Of a stretch of DNA of 64,000 nucleotides, positions 41,184 to 51,262 are shown piece by piece. Source of the DNA: Variovorax sp. JS1663 (GTDB lineage Bacteria; Pseudomonadota; Gammaproteobacteria; Burkholderiales; Burkholderiaceae_C). Numbering within the stretch: the stretch's first letter is position 1; each line of letters starts with the position of its first letter. A program made the position numbers and the translations under genes. Below the pieces are notes generated by a model. That model made no database searches and was not told where the DNA came from. It saw only the letters and a program-made list of their open reading frames with translations. The stretch is from contig NZ_LYMK01000006.1 of the NCBI RefSeq assembly GCF_002157355.1, positions 124,001 to 188,000 of the forward strand. Reading direction: 5' to 3'.

Positions 41184-43280
41184 CTAGAAGCGGTAGGTGG
41201 CGCTGGCCACGATGTTGCGTCGCGTGCCCCACCAGCAGTCGCCGCGTGCCAGACAGGTGCTGAAGTACTCCTTGTCCGTCGCGTTGTTGATGTTGAGCGC
41301 GTAGCGCCAGTTGGCGGTCTCGTAGGCGAGCACCAGGTCCAGCAGCGTCACGCTCGGGATGCGCGGGCCGTAGCCGCCGAACGACGTGTCGCGAAATGAG
41401 CCCATGTGCCGCACGCCGGCGCCGGCCGAGAAACCGGGCACCCCGCCGATCGAGAAGCGGTACTTCGCCCACACGGCCGCCTGGTGGCGCGGCAGGCCTT
41501 CGATCTGCGGGTCGAGGTCGGTGTAGTTGTAGTGCGCCGTGACGTCCAGGTTCGGCGTGATCGAGCCCTTGGCCTCGAGCTCGAGGCCGCGGGTCTTGGT
41601 CTGGCCGAGCTGCTGGTAGACGCCCGGGATCGGCTGCGAGATCTGGTTCTTCTCGCGCAGGTCGTAGGCGGCGGCGCCAAACGCCAGGCCGCGGCCGGCC
41701 GGCTCGTACTTGACGCCGACCTCCCACTGCTCGCCCTGCAGCGGCTTGAACACCTGGCCCCGCTGCGGCGACTGGGGCGTGAACGATTCGGCATAGCTGA
41801 TGTACGGCGACCAGCCGGACGGGAAGGCGTAGAGCACGCCGAAGCGCTTGCTGGTCGCGCTGTTGCGGGCATCCTCGCCCCCCTCGGCGCCCGAGACCAC
41901 TCGGTCATGGCGCAGTCCGGCGATGAAGTTCCAGTTGCCCAGCTTGACCTGGTCCTGCAGGTAGACGCCCGTTGCGCGCTGCTTGGTGCGCGGGAAGGCC
42001 TCGCGCACCAGCTCGGGCCGGAAGCCGTAGAGCGGCGTATAGGCGTCGATCTCGCTGTATGCGCTGGCGCCCCAGACGTTCTCGCGCTGGTGCGAGTAGT
42101 CGGCGCCGACCAGCAGCGTGTGCTTGAGCGCGCCGGTGTCGAAATGGCTCTCGAGGTGGTTGTCCAGCGTGTCGATGCGGTTGCGCGTGAGATAGCTGTC
42201 GAGGATGCGACCCAGGCGGCGCTTGAAGATCGGGTCCGCCCCCCAGCCGCCGGTGATGGAGAAGAAGTCGCCGTAGTGGTAGCTGTTGTCGTTCTCGTTG
42301 CGCGCGTGGCGGAAGTTCTGGCGGAAGGTGAAGTTCTCGTTGAACTTGTGCTCGAACAGCCAGCCGAAGGTCTTGCGCTCGCTGTCGTAGTAGTCGCCGG
42401 GCTCGCCGATGAAACGGTTCATCGGCAGGCGCCCGTTGGGGTTGGGCAGGATCGTGCCTTCCCAGGGGAAGAACTGGGAGCTCGAGCCACTCTTGTCCTT
42501 CTGATAGAGGCCCTGCAGCGTGAGCGAGGTGGCCGCATTCGGACGCCAGGTCAGCGAGGGCGCGATCAGACGGCGGTCATCCGGCACAAAGTCGACCTGG
42601 GTGTCGGCCTCGCGCGCCAACGCGATCAGGCGGTAGGACCACTGGCCGTCGGCCGTCAACGGACCGGTCAGGTCGGCCTGGAGCTGGCGGCGGTTCCAGC
42701 TGCCCTGCTGCACGCCCACCTCGCGCTGTGCCTCCTGCAGCGGCCGCTTGCTCACCATATTGACGATGCCGGCGACGGTGCCCGATCCGAACAGCATGCC
42801 CGCCGGACCGCGCAGCACCTCGAGGCGCTCCAGGGTGTAGGGCTCGGTGCGCGTGGTGCTGGTGTAGTAGCCGTAGTTCTGACGCAGGCCATCGAGGTAG
42901 ACGTCCGGGTAGGCGCCGCGCACGCGAACGGAGTCCGTCCGCGCATCGAGGCCGTAGGCATCCGAGCGCACGCCGGCCGCATAGTTGAGCGCGTCCTGCA
43001 GGTTGGTGGCGCCCTGGTCGACGATCTGGTCCCGCGTGACCACCGTTACCGCCTGCGGCGTCTCCGCGAGCGGCGTGTCGGTCTTGGTGGCGGTGGCGGC
43101 GTTCTTCGCCCGGTAGCCGATCACAGGGCTGGTCGCGGTCTCGTGCTCCGCGTTCGCGTCCACGCGCACCTCGGGCAGCGAGCCGCCCGTTTGCGCAAAC
43201 ACCTGCGATGACGCCGAAATGGCCATGCAGCCCGCCAGAAAAGAGACGGCCTTGTGCCGCCCGGTAAAGCTCGATTTCAA
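41184..43280 (-). CDS. TonB-dependent siderophore receptor
   Basis: Outer-membrane ferric-siderophore receptor of the FhuE/FpvA type. 698 residues from a TTG at 43280, preceded by GAGGGCGGAG, which gives a complete signal peptide (KAVSFLAGCMAISASSQVFA). Plug motifs: ETPQAVTVVTRDQIVDQGA, LNYAAGVRSDAYGLDARTDS, VYLDGLRQNYGYY and LERLEVLRGPAGMLFGSGTV. The barrel ends ...IVASATYRF with terminal Phe. A Fur-box-like sequence lies 22-40 bases upstream, so iron repression is likely. The ligand is not identifiable. Confidence 0.92.
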   Translation of the reverse strand: MKSSFTGRHKAVSFLAGCMAISASSQVFAQTGGSLPEVRVDANAEHETATSPVIGYRAKNAATATKTDTPLAETPQAVTVVTRDQIVDQGATNLQDALNYAAGVRSDAYGLDARTDSVRVRGAYPDVYLDGLRQNYGYYTSTTRTEPYTLERLEVLRGPAGMLFGSGTVAGIVNMVSKRPLQEAQREVGVQQGSWNRRQLQADLTGPLTADGQWSYRLIALAREADTQVDFVPDDRRLIAPSLTWRPNAATSLTLQGLYQKDKSGSSSQFFPWEGTILPNPNGRLPMNRFIGEPGDYYDSERKTFGWLFEHKFNENFTFRQNFRHARNENDNSYHYGDFFSITGGWGADPIFKRRLGRILDSYLTRNRIDTLDNHLESHFDTGALKHTLLVGADYSHQRENVWGASAYSEIDAYTPLYGFRPELVREAFPRTKQRATGVYLQDQVKLGNWNFIAGLRHDRVVSGAEGGEDARNSATSKRFGVLYAFPSGWSPYISYAESFTPQSPQRGQVFKPLQGEQWEVGVKYEPAGRGLAFGAAAYDLREKNQISQPIPGVYQQLGQTKTRGLELEAKGSITPNLDVTAHYNYTDLDPQIEGLPRHQAAVWAKYRFSIGGVPGFSAGAGVRHMGSFRDTSFGGYGPRIPSVTLLDLVLAYETANWRYALNINNATDKEYFSTCLARGDCWWGTRRNIVASATYRF

Positions 43281-43301
43281 ACTCCGCCCTCAGAATGGTG
43301 T

Positions 43302-43320
43302 TGAGATTGATTCGCATTTT
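43302..43320 (-). promoter_or_regulatory. Candidate Fur box
   Basis: On the minus strand AAAATGCGAATCAATCTCA matches the betaproteobacterial Fur pattern AAATGCGAATCATTCTCA with one clear mismatch. It lies just upstream of the siderophore receptor start and next to an AT-rich likely -10 (TAATAA). It could also touch expression of the divergent phospholipase D-like gene. Confidence 0.65.
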
Positions 43321-43432
43321 ATTATCCAATCATTCTGTTCTGAAACTATTACCCTTCATGCGTGGTGTTTCCCGTGCCGCACCGGCACGGCTACGATGCG
43401 CATCGCCCGCGATGCCATTGCGCAACGACGCC

Positions 43433-45022
43433 ATGAAACACCTTCTTGCCCGTCTTCTGCTGCCGCTGCTGCACTGCGCCGCACTTGCGCTTGCCGGCCT
43501 GGCGGCCGGCTGCGCCAGCTTGCCGCCGCCCGAGGCGCAGGCGCCGGAGGCCGCGATCCCGGGCTCGACGGCCACCGAGCTCGGCCGTGTGACGGCCCCG
43601 TTCTATGCCGACCCAGGCGGGCTGTCCGCCGTGCGGCCTTTTCCGCAGGCCGCCTTCGCGCTGGACGCGCGGCTGGAACTGATCCGCCGCGCCCAGGCCT
43701 CGATCGACGTGCAGACCTACCAGCTGGGCAACGACAAGACCGGCCGCCTCCTCCTGCGCGAACTGCGCGACGCTGCCCGCCGCGGCGTGCGCGTGCGGCT
43801 TCTGCTGGACGACTTCTACACCGTGGGCCTCGACCCGCTGCTGCTGGCGCTGGCCGCAGAGCCGGGGGCGCAGGTGCGCCTGTTCAATCCCTTCGCCAAC
43901 GGGCGTGAGCACACGGCCACGCGCTGGCTGGACTTCTTCACCGACTTCCGGCGGCTCAACCACAGGATGCACAACAAGCTCTTCATCGCCGACGGCGCCA
44001 TTGCGATCGCGGGCGGGCGCAACCTGGCGGACGAGTATTTCCTGCGCAGCGAGCTGGCGAACTTCATCGACTTCGAGCTGCTGATGGCCGGCCCGGTGGT
44101 TCCGGAGTCCGCGCGCATCTTCGACAGCTACTGGAACAGCGACGTGGTGTACCCCGTCCAGCGCGTGGTGCATGGGGCGAAGCCAACGGTGGAGCTGGCC
44201 GCGGCCTTCGAGGCCGCCACCTCCGAGCGCGAGGCACCCCGCCCCGAGCCGCCGCCCGCCACCGACGTGTTCGGCGAGCCGCGTCTTGCCGACCAACTCG
44301 CGCGCGGCGAGCTGCGCTGGATGCGCGCCGACGCCCACGCGCTGGCGGACAGCCCCAACAAGGCCCTGGGGACCCGGCCGCCCGGCATGCGGACCCTGGC
44401 CCAGCAGTTCCATGCGACGCTGGGCAGCACGGCGCAGTCGCAGGTGCTCGTGATATCGCCCTACTTCATCCCCGGCGACGAGGGCATGGCGCGCATCCGC
44501 GCCGCCCGAGCGCGGGGCATCCGGATCACGGTGGTCACCAACTCGCTGGCCGACAGCGACGAACCGCTGGTCAACGTCAACTACAACCGCTACCGCGTCG
44601 CGATGCTGGAGGAGGGCGTGGAGCTGCGGGAAGTCAGCACCCGCCAGCTCAAGCGCAGCGCGCAGCTGCGCCAGTTGCTGCGCCAGGCGCGCGGCCGGCT
44701 GCATGCCAAGCTGGCCCTGCTGGACAGCGAATGGGTGCTGCTGGGCTCGATGAACCTCGACCCGCGCTCCGAGCGCCTCAACACCGAGTTCGGCGTGAAG
44801 GTGCACAGCTTCGAGCTCGCGCACGCATTGCGCTTCGCTTACTCGCTGGATTCGCTCGAAGGCGTCTACCGCGTCGAGCTGCAGCCCGACGGCCGGAACG
44901 TCCGATGGGTCGGCACCGGCGACGAGAGCAACGAGGTGCTCGACGACGAGCCCGATTCCAGCATCCTCACGCGGTTGCAGCTGCTGCTGTTCTCCTGGTT
45001 CGTGCCGACCGACCAGCTTTGA
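43433..45022 (+). CDS. Phospholipase D/cardiolipin synthase-like lipoprotein
   Basis: A 529-residue protein with two PLD (HKD) domains: HNKLFIADGAIAIAGGRN and HAKLALLDSEWVLLGSMN, each with HxKx4D. The family includes phosphatidyltransferases of the ClsC type as well as phospholipases. The ATG at 43433 gives a lipoprotein signal with lipobox LAAGC (Cys27), so it is membrane-anchored in the envelope, most likely lipidated. Divergent from the siderophore receptor and convergent with the Bug protein. Catalytic residues are complete. Substrate class inferred: phospholipids. Confidence 0.87.
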   Translation: MKHLLARLLLPLLHCAALALAGLAAGCASLPPPEAQAPEAAIPGSTATELGRVTAPFYADPGGLSAVRPFPQAAFALDARLELIRRAQASIDVQTYQLGNDKTGRLLLRELRDAARRGVRVRLLLDDFYTVGLDPLLLALAAEPGAQVRLFNPFANGREHTATRWLDFFTDFRRLNHRMHNKLFIADGAIAIAGGRNLADEYFLRSELANFIDFELLMAGPVVPESARIFDSYWNSDVVYPVQRVVHGAKPTVELAAAFEAATSEREAPRPEPPPATDVFGEPRLADQLARGELRWMRADAHALADSPNKALGTRPPGMRTLAQQFHATLGSTAQSQVLVISPYFIPGDEGMARIRAARARGIRITVVTNSLADSDEPLVNVNYNRYRVAMLEEGVELREVSTRQLKRSAQLRQLLRQARGRLHAKLALLDSEWVLLGSMNLDPRSERLNTEFGVKVHSFELAHALRFAYSLDSLEGVYRVELQPDGRNVRWVGTGDESNEVLDDEPDSSILTRLQLLLFSWFVPTDQL

Positions 45023-45043
45023 GGGCGCCGACCACGCGGCCCC

Positions 45044-46021
45044 TCACTCCGGCCGGATGTCCAGCTCCCGCACCGTCCGGCTCCAGCGCTCCACGTCCTT
45101 GCGCACCAGCGCGCGCGTGTCGGCGGCCGATAGCGCCAGCGGCGTGCCGCCCGCCTGCCGGAAGGTCGCGGTGACTTCCGGCATGGCGATCACCTCGGCC
45201 AGCGTGATGCGCAGGCGATCGAGGACGGCCGGCGGCGTCTTCGACGGCGCGAACACGCCGAACCAGGATTCCAGTGCCAGTTGCGCCGCGCCGGACTCTG
45301 CGATGGTGGGCACCTCGGGCTGGGCGGCGTTCCGCGCCGGCCCCGACACCGCGAGCGCCCGGACCGTGCCTGCACTCACTTGAGTCCGCGCGGTCGACGA
45401 CAGGTCGAAGAACAGGTCGACGCGCCCGCCGACCAGGTCCTGGTAGGCCGCCTGCGCGCCGCGGTACGGCACGTGGGTCAGCTCCACGCCGGCTGCTTGC
45501 CACAGCGCCGCGGCGATCACATGCTGGCCCGAGCCGTTGCCGGCCGATGCGTAGTTGAGCTTCCTCGGGTTGGCCTTGGCGTACGCGATCACGTCCTTCA
45601 GCGTGGCCTGCGGCAGGTCCTTGCGGGCCATCAGCGTGTAGCTGTAGGCCACGGCCAGGCCCACCGGCTCGAAGTCGCGCAGGCTGTCGTAAGGCAGGTT
45701 GCGGTACATGCCCATGTTGAGCGCGAGGTTCGATACCGAGCCCAGCAGCAGCGTGTAGCCGTCGGCCGGTGCCTTGGCGACGAAGTCGGTGCCGATCACC
45801 GTGCCCGAGCCCGGCTTGTTCTCGACCACCACCGGCTGGCCCAGGCGCTTGCCGAGCCGGTCTGCCAGCGTGCGCGCGACGAAGTCGAAGCCGCCGCCGG
45901 CCGGCTGTGGCACGACGAGGCGCAGCGGCCGGTCGGGAAAGCCGCCCTGCGCCAGGACGACCGATGCGCCGAGGCCCAGCGCGGCACCGAGCGCCGCGCG
46001 GCGTGTGAAGCCATGGTCCAT
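45044..46021 (-). CDS. Bug-family tripartite tricarboxylate transporter substrate-binding protein
   Basis: A periplasmic solute-binding protein of the large betaproteobacterial Bug/TctC family, with 325 residues. The signal has FTRRAALGAALGLGAS and a cleavage region near VLAQGG. The binding-domain pattern is FPDRPLRLVVPQPAGGGFD, VVENKPGSGTVIGTD and LTHVPYRGAQAAYQDLVGG. No TctAB permease genes are adjacent, so it is an orphan receptor, as most Bug proteins are. The ligand is unknown (often a carboxylate). It starts 16 bases after the SnoaL-like gene. Confidence 0.92.
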   Translation of the reverse strand: MDHGFTRRAALGAALGLGASVVLAQGGFPDRPLRLVVPQPAGGGFDFVARTLADRLGKRLGQPVVVENKPGSGTVIGTDFVAKAPADGYTLLLGSVSNLALNMGMYRNLPYDSLRDFEPVGLAVAYSYTLMARKDLPQATLKDVIAYAKANPRKLNYASAGNGSGQHVIAAALWQAAGVELTHVPYRGAQAAYQDLVGGRVDLFFDLSSTARTQVSAGTVRALAVSGPARNAAQPEVPTIAESGAAQLALESWFGVFAPSKTPPAVLDRLRITLAEVIAMPEVTATFRQAGGTPLALSAADTRALVRKDVERWSRTVRELDIRPE

Positions 46022-46037
46022 GGATGCGCCTTTCGCC

Positions 46038-46643
46038 TCAGCGCTCGAGCGCCCCGCCGGCCAGCCAGGCGGCACCGCGTCGGTACAGCGCCTGCACCGC
46101 CTCGCCCTTGAGCATGGGCATGTCCAGCTTGACCTGGTAGCCGATGCGCGTCTGGATGTAGGCCAGGTGGCGGTAGCCCTCGGGAAAGCGGGCCAGGGCG
46201 TCCGGATCGAGCTGGACCGTGGCCGCCGGGTCGATCGGGTCGATGCGGTCCTTTTCGTAGATCGGCTGGCGATGCAGCAGCTTCCATTCGCCCTCGTGCC
46301 GAACCACGAAGTCGTAGAAGCGACCGGTGCAGACCACGTCGCACGGCACGCCCTCGACCAGGCCGCGCTGCGAGATGGTCATCTTGGTCTGGGCGATGGC
46401 ACGGTCCCCCTGCACCTCGATGGCCGAGCCGCCGAGGAAATGCAGGATGCTTACGCCCTTGGCCCAACCCTCCTGCGTCACGCGGATGAACTCTGCGAAG
46501 GGCCCCTGGAACCAGGTCGCCATCATCACGCCGTCGGGGTGCCACACGGTGGCGAAGCGCTCCCAATCGCCGGCGTCGCGCCAGACGGCCCAGCGCTCCA
46601 GCAGCCGGCGGATCAACAGTTCGTCGTTCAGTGTCTCGTCCAT
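46038..46643 (-). CDS. SnoaL-like (NTF2-fold) protein
   Basis: A 201-residue protein whose N-terminal two thirds fit the SnoaL_4/NTF2 fold: ELLIRRLLERWAVWRDAGDW, ERFATVWHPDGVMMATWF and GRFYDFVVRHEGEWKLLHRQ. Members act as small ring hydroxylases, isomerases or dehydratases, or as non-enzymatic binders. The C-terminal extension (about 60 residues, including EGYRHLAYIQTRIGY) is typical of the longer subgroup. Paired with an orphan Bug protein, so a role in an uptake/degradation step is possible but unsupported. Confidence 0.8.
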   Translation of the reverse strand: MDETLNDELLIRRLLERWAVWRDAGDWERFATVWHPDGVMMATWFQGPFAEFIRVTQEGWAKGVSILHFLGGSAIEVQGDRAIAQTKMTISQRGLVEGVPCDVVCTGRFYDFVVRHEGEWKLLHRQPIYEKDRIDPIDPAATVQLDPDALARFPEGYRHLAYIQTRIGYQVKLDMPMLKGEAVQALYRRGAAWLAGGALER

Positions 46644-46732
46644 CTTCGTCTCCAGGTGACAACCGGGTGGTCCGGTATCCGCGGCGCAGTGTGCGCAGCC
46701 CCGCCGCGCGGAGCAAGAAGGACTGGAGGAAA

Positions 46733-49024
46733 TCAGTTTTCCGCGCGCAGGGCCTTGGCCGCGGACACCATGTTGGTCAGCGCCGGGATCACCTCAGGCC
46801 ACTGCCGCGTCTTCAGGCCGCAATCCGGGTTGACCCACAGCCTCTCCGCCGGGATGCGCTCCGCGGCCTTCCTCATGAGCTGCTCGATGTGCTGCTGGGT
46901 CGGAATGTTCGGCGAGTGGATGTCGTAGACGCCCGGGCCGATCTCGTTCGGGTACTTGAAGTCGTCGAAGGCATCCAGCAGCTCCATGTCGGAGCGCGAG
47001 GTCTCGATGGTGATCACGTCGGCATCCATCTCGGCGATCGACGCGATGATGTCGTTGAATTCCGAATAGCACATGTGGGTGTGGATCTGGGTCTCGTCGC
47101 GTACGCCGTTGGCCGTGATGCGGAACGATTCGACCGCCCAGTCCAGGTAATCCTTCCATTGCGACTTGCGCAGCGGCAGGCCTTCACGCAGGGCAGCCTC
47201 GTCGATCTGGATCACCCGCACGCCGGCCTTCTCCAGGTCCAGGACCTCCTCGCGGATGGCCAACGCCAACTGCTTGCACGATTCCGAGCGCGGCTGGTCG
47301 TCGCGCACGAAAGACCAGTTCAGGATGGTCACCGGGCCCGTGAGCATGCCCTTCATCGGCTTGGCCGTGAGGGACTGCGCGTACGCGATCCATTCGACCG
47401 TCATCGCCCGGGGGCGGCTGATGTCGCCGAAGAGAATCGGCGGCTTCACGCAGCGCGAGCCATAGGACTGCACCCAGCCGAACTGGCTGAAGGCATAGCC
47501 CTCGAATTGCTCGCCGAAGTACTCCACCATGTCGTTGCGCTCGGCTTCGCCATGCACCAGCACGTCCAGACCCAGCGCTTCCTGCTCGTGAACGCTGCGT
47601 GCAATCTCCACCTGCATCGCAGCCTTGTAGCCCGAGAAGTCCATGCGTCCGGCCTTGAATTCGCTGCGCGCATGGCGGATTTCGGTGGTTTGCGGGAACG
47701 AGCCGATGGTGGTGGTCGGGAACCGCGGCAGCTTCAGGAAAGCCGCCTGCTTCGGCGCACGCTTGGCGTAGGCGCTTTCGCGCTGGCCCAGCGAACTGGC
47801 GATCTTCGACACGGCCGCCTGGACCGCCGGGTTGTTCACCCGAGGAGACGCGCGGCGTGCGGCGAGGGCTGCCTGGTTGGCGGCCAGCGGCTCCTGGACG
47901 GCGGCGCGGCCTTCACGCAATGCCCGGCCGAGGATCCTGAGCTCATCGAGTTTCTGCAACGCGAAGGCGAGCCACGACTTGACCTCGGCGTCGAGCTTTT
48001 CTTCGCTTGCGAGGTCCACCGGCACGTGCAGCAGCGAGCACGAGGGCGCGATCCACAGGCGCTCGCCCAGGCGCTCGGCGAGCGGCTCCAGCCAATCCAA
48101 CACGGCGGTCAGGTCGGTCCTCCAGATGTTGCGCCCATTGATCACGCCCAGCGACAACACCTTGTGCGCCGGCAGCATGCTCAGGAGCGGCAGCACGTCG
48201 TCGCGCCCGTTGACCGCATCCACGTGCAGCCCGGCCACCGGGAGGTTGGCGGCGAGATACTTGTTGTCCAGGAGCGGGCCGAAGTAGGTGGCCAGCAGAA
48301 GCTTCGCGCCGCAGCTCTTGAGCTGGTGGTAGGCGGTATTGAAGGCGTGCTGCCAGTCGGCGTCCAGTTCGGTGACCAGCAGCGGTTCGTCGACCTGGAC
48401 CCACTCCACGCCTTGCGCGGCCAGCGCCTCGAGCAGCTGCGCGTACACCGGCAGCAGGCGCGGCAGCAGCGCAAGCTTGTCGGAGTCGTCCTTGGCCTTG
48501 CCCAGTGCCAGGTAGGTCACGGGGCCCACGATGACGGGCTTGGCCTTGACACCCAGCGCCCTGGCCTCGGCCAGTTGCTCCAGAAGGCGCGAAGCGTCCA
48601 GCCTGAACTCGGTCGCGGCCATGAATTCAGGGACGATGTAGTGGTAGTTGGTGTCGAACCACTTGGTCATCTCGCCGGCGGCCACGCCGCCGCAGCAGGC
48701 ACCGTGGTCCTCCGCCGCCAGGGCCGAGCGGCCCCGCGCCACGCGGAAGGAGTTGTCCAGCGCATCCCCATGGAAGCCACGCACCCGCTCGGGCAGATTG
48801 CCCAGGGTGAAGCTCATGTCGAGCATCTGGTCGTAGAAGGCGAAGTCGCCGACCGGGACCCGGTCGAGGCCTTGCTGATCATTCCAGTGGCGCTGGCGAA
48901 GCCGAGCGCCGAGGGCCTGGAGATCGTCGCGGGAGCTCGCCCCCTTCCAGTAAGACTCCAGCGCGAACTTCAGCTCGCGCCTGGCGCCGATGCGGGGAAA
49001 TCCAAGGTTGTGAATAGTGGTCAT
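46733..49024 (-). CDS. metE: Cobalamin-independent methionine synthase
   Basis: Transfers the methyl group from 5-methyltetrahydropteroyltri-glutamate to homocysteine without B12. 763 residues, the normal length. The N-terminal domain starts [20 protein letters not shown]. Zinc/homocysteine ligands are visible: His in [16 protein letters not shown], the Glu/Asp in [16 protein letters not shown], and Cys735 in [12 protein letters not shown]. Divergent from metR with a MetR site between them, so activation by MetR with homocysteine is expected. Confidence 0.97.
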   Translation of the reverse strand: MTTIHNLGFPRIGARRELKFALESYWKGASSRDDLQALGARLRQRHWNDQQGLDRVPVGDFAFYDQMLDMSFTLGNLPERVRGFHGDALDNSFRVARGRSALAAEDHGACCGGVAAGEMTKWFDTNYHYIVPEFMAATEFRLDASRLLEQLAEARALGVKAKPVIVGPVTYLALGKAKDDSDKLALLPRLLPVYAQLLEALAAQGVEWVQVDEPLLVTELDADWQHAFNTAYHQLKSCGAKLLLATYFGPLLDNKYLAANLPVAGLHVDAVNGRDDVLPLLSMLPAHKVLSLGVINGRNIWRTDLTAVLDWLEPLAERLGERLWIAPSCSLLHVPVDLASEEKLDAEVKSWLAFALQKLDELRILGRALREGRAAVQEPLAANQAALAARRASPRVNNPAVQAAVSKIASSLGQRESAYAKRAPKQAAFLKLPRFPTTTIGSFPQTTEIRHARSEFKAGRMDFSGYKAAMQVEIARSVHEQEALGLDVLVHGEAERNDMVEYFGEQFEGYAFSQFGWVQSYGSRCVKPPILFGDISRPRAMTVEWIAYAQSLTAKPMKGMLTGPVTILNWSFVRDDQPRSESCKQLALAIREEVLDLEKAGVRVIQIDEAALREGLPLRKSQWKDYLDWAVESFRITANGVRDETQIHTHMCYSEFNDIIASIAEMDADVITIETSRSDMELLDAFDDFKYPNEIGPGVYDIHSPNIPTQQHIEQLMRKAAERIPAERLWVNPDCGLKTRQWPEVIPALTNMVSAAKALRAEN

Positions 49025-49104
49025 GTGCAGTTGTTGAACGGTCAGGCCAACCGATCCTAAGAACTGCAGATCATGAAGTAAAATGGTCTTAATTCACGCA
49101 TCCA

Positions 49105-49117
49105 TGAACTGCATTCA
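49105..49117. promoter_or_regulatory. MetR binding site (TGAA-N5-TTCA)
   Basis: TGAACTGCATTCA is an exact match to the MetR consensus TGAA-N5-TTCA. It lies in the 99-base metE-metR gap, 7 bases before the metR start, consistent with metR autoregulation and metE activation. A second, looser pair TGAA...TTCA occurs nearer metE. Confidence 0.8.
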
Positions 49118-49123
49118 TACATC

Positions 49124-50017
49124 ATGCTGGAGCGCACGCACCTCTCCATCGTCCAGGAAGTGGAAAAGCAGGGGTCGCTGACCGCCGCAGCCGGTGTGCT
49201 GCATCTGACGCAGTCGGCCCTGAGCCACAGCATGAAGAAACTGGAGCAGCAGCTGGGCACCGACATCTGGCTGCGCGAAGGCCGCAGCCTGCGCCTGACG
49301 CAGGCCGGCCAGTACCTCCTGGCCGTGGCCAACCGTGTGCTGCCGCAACTGGACCTGGCCGAAGAGCGCCTGCGCCAGTTCGCACAGGGCGAGCGCGGCA
49401 CCTTGCGCATCGGCATGGAATGCCATCCCTGCTACCAGTGGCTGCTGAAGGTGGTGTCGCCCTACCTGGCGGCATGGCCCGACGTCGACGTGGACGTGAA
49501 GCAGAAGTTCCAGTTTGGCGGCATCGGTGCCCTGTTCGGCTACGAGATCGACCTGCTCGTCACGCCCGACCCGCTCTACAAGCCCGGGCTGCGCTTCGAG
49601 CCGGTGTTCGACTACGAGCAGGTGCTGGTGGTCGCGCGGGACCACCCGCTCGCCAGGGCGGCCTACGTCAAGCCGCAGCAGCTGACGCAGGAGGTCCTCG
49701 TCACCTATCCCGTCGAAACCGACCGCCTGGACATCTACAACCAGTTCCTGATGCCGGCCGGCATCAGCCCGAAGCGGCACAAGACCATCGAAACCACGGA
49801 CATCATGTTGCAGATGGTGGCCAGCGGGCGCGGCGTCGCGGCGCTGCCACGCTGGCTGGTGGAAGAGTACGCCGACAAGGTCGACGTCGTGCCCGTGCGC
49901 CTGGGCGCGCGGGGCATTGCCAAGCAGATCTTCCTGGGTGCGCGCGAGTCGGACACGGACATCGACTACCTCAGGGCATTCGTCGAGATCGCACGTGGCC
50001 CCGCACCCGCGCGGTAG
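49124..50017 (+). CDS. metR: LysR-family regulator MetR
   Basis: Transcription activator of methionine genes. 297 residues. The N-terminal winged HTH reads LTAAAGVLHLTQSALSHSMK followed by KLEQQLGTDIWLREGRSLRL, classic LysR. The C-terminal effector domain begins LRIGMECHPCYQWLLKVVSP, the MetR-type homocysteine-sensing segment. Divergent from metE, with a perfect MetR box in between. Ends 18 bases before the convergent prpF stop. Confidence 0.95.
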   Translation: MLERTHLSIVQEVEKQGSLTAAAGVLHLTQSALSHSMKKLEQQLGTDIWLREGRSLRLTQAGQYLLAVANRVLPQLDLAEERLRQFAQGERGTLRIGMECHPCYQWLLKVVSPYLAAWPDVDVDVKQKFQFGGIGALFGYEIDLLVTPDPLYKPGLRFEPVFDYEQVLVVARDHPLARAAYVKPQQLTQEVLVTYPVETDRLDIYNQFLMPAGISPKRHKTIETTDIMLQMVASGRGVAALPRWLVEEYADKVDVVPVRLGARGIAKQIFLGARESDTDIDYLRAFVEIARGPAPAR

Positions 50018-50035
50018 CCGCCGCGGCGCAGTCGC

Positions 50036-51244
50036 TCACTCGAGCGAGGCGCTGCCTGGAACCCGCACGAAGCCTTCCATCAGCACGCGCGCGCTGCGGC
50101 TCATCAGGGCCCTGGTGACGATCCAGGCGCCGTCCTGCTGCCGCGCCTCGGCGCCGACCCTCAAGATCCCGGATGGATGGCCGAAGCGCACGGCCTGGCG
50201 TTCGCCGCCACCCGCCGCCAGGTTGACCAGCGTGCCCGGGATCGCAGCAGCCGTGCCGATGGCGACCGCGGCCGTGCCCATCATGGCGTGGTGCAGCTGG
50301 CCCATCGACAGCGCGCGCACGAGCAGATCCACGTCGCCGGCGCGCACTTCCTTGCCGCTGGAGGCGATGTAGTCCGCGGGCGGCGCAACGAAGGCGATCT
50401 TCGGCGTGTGCTGGCGCGTCGCGGCTTCGTCGATGCTGCGGATCAAGCCCATCCTGACCGCGCCCCAGGCGCGCAGGGTCTCGAAACGGGCCAGCGCGGC
50501 CTTGTCGCCGTTGATGGCGCCCTGCAGCTCGGTGCCGGTGTAGCCAATGTCCTTCGCGTTCAGGAAGACCGTGGGAATGCCGGCATTGATCAGCGTGGCC
50601 TTGAAGGCGCCGATGCCCGGCACCTCCAGGTCATCGACAAGCTTGCCGGTGGGGAACATGGAACCACCGTCCTCGCCCTCGTCCGCCGGGTCCATGAATT
50701 CCAGCTGCACCTCCGCGGCCGGGAAGGTCACGCCGTCCAGCTCGAAGTCGCCGGTTTCCTGCACCTGGCCATCGGTGATCGGCACGTGAGCGACGATGGT
50801 CTTGCCGATGTTGGCCTGCCAGATGCGCACGGTGCAGCGCCCGTTGCGTGGAATGCGCTCGGCCGGCAGCAGCCCGTTGGCAATTGCGAACGGCCCGACG
50901 GCCGCGGACAGGTTGCCGCAGTTGCCGGACCAGTCCACAAAGGCCTTGTCGATGGCGACCTGCCCGAAGAGGTAGTCCACGTCGTGGCCCGGCCGCGCGC
51001 TCGTCGAGACGATCACGGTCTTGCTGGTGCTGGAGGTGGCGCCGCCCATGCCGTCGATCTGCTTGCCGTAGGGGTCCGGGCTGCCGATCACGCGCTGCAG
51101 CAAGGCATCGCGCGCGGGACCGGGCTGCCGCGCTGCCGCCGGAAGATCCTGCAGACGGAAGAACACGCCCTTGCTGGTGCCGCCACGCATGTAGGTGGCG
51201 GGAATCCTGATCTGGGGTAGGAAGGTCATGGTGAGTCGCTCCAT
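50036..51244 (-). CDS. prpF: PrpF, 2-methylaconitate isomerase-type protein
   Basis: Acts with AcnD in the 2-methylcitrate cycle by isomerising trans- to cis-2-methylaconitate. 402 residues (ATG at 51244; an ATG at 51229 with GGAG upstream would remove five residues). Family blocks: YMRGGTSKGVFFRLQDLP, QIDGMGGATSSTSKTVIV, VDWSGNCGNLSAAVGPFAI and the later MGQLHHAMMGTAAVAIGTA. It lies 18 bases after acnD on the same strand. Confidence 0.95.
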   Translation of the reverse strand: MERLTMTFLPQIRIPATYMRGGTSKGVFFRLQDLPAAARQPGPARDALLQRVIGSPDPYGKQIDGMGGATSSTSKTVIVSTSARPGHDVDYLFGQVAIDKAFVDWSGNCGNLSAAVGPFAIANGLLPAERIPRNGRCTVRIWQANIGKTIVAHVPITDGQVQETGDFELDGVTFPAAEVQLEFMDPADEGEDGGSMFPTGKLVDDLEVPGIGAFKATLINAGIPTVFLNAKDIGYTGTELQGAINGDKAALARFETLRAWGAVRMGLIRSIDEAATRQHTPKIAFVAPPADYIASSGKEVRAGDVDLLVRALSMGQLHHAMMGTAAVAIGTAAAIPGTLVNLAAGGGERQAVRFGHPSGILRVGAEARQQDGAWIVTRALMSRSARVLMEGFVRVPGSASLE

Positions 51245-51262
51245 CGCTTCAGGCCTTTCGCT

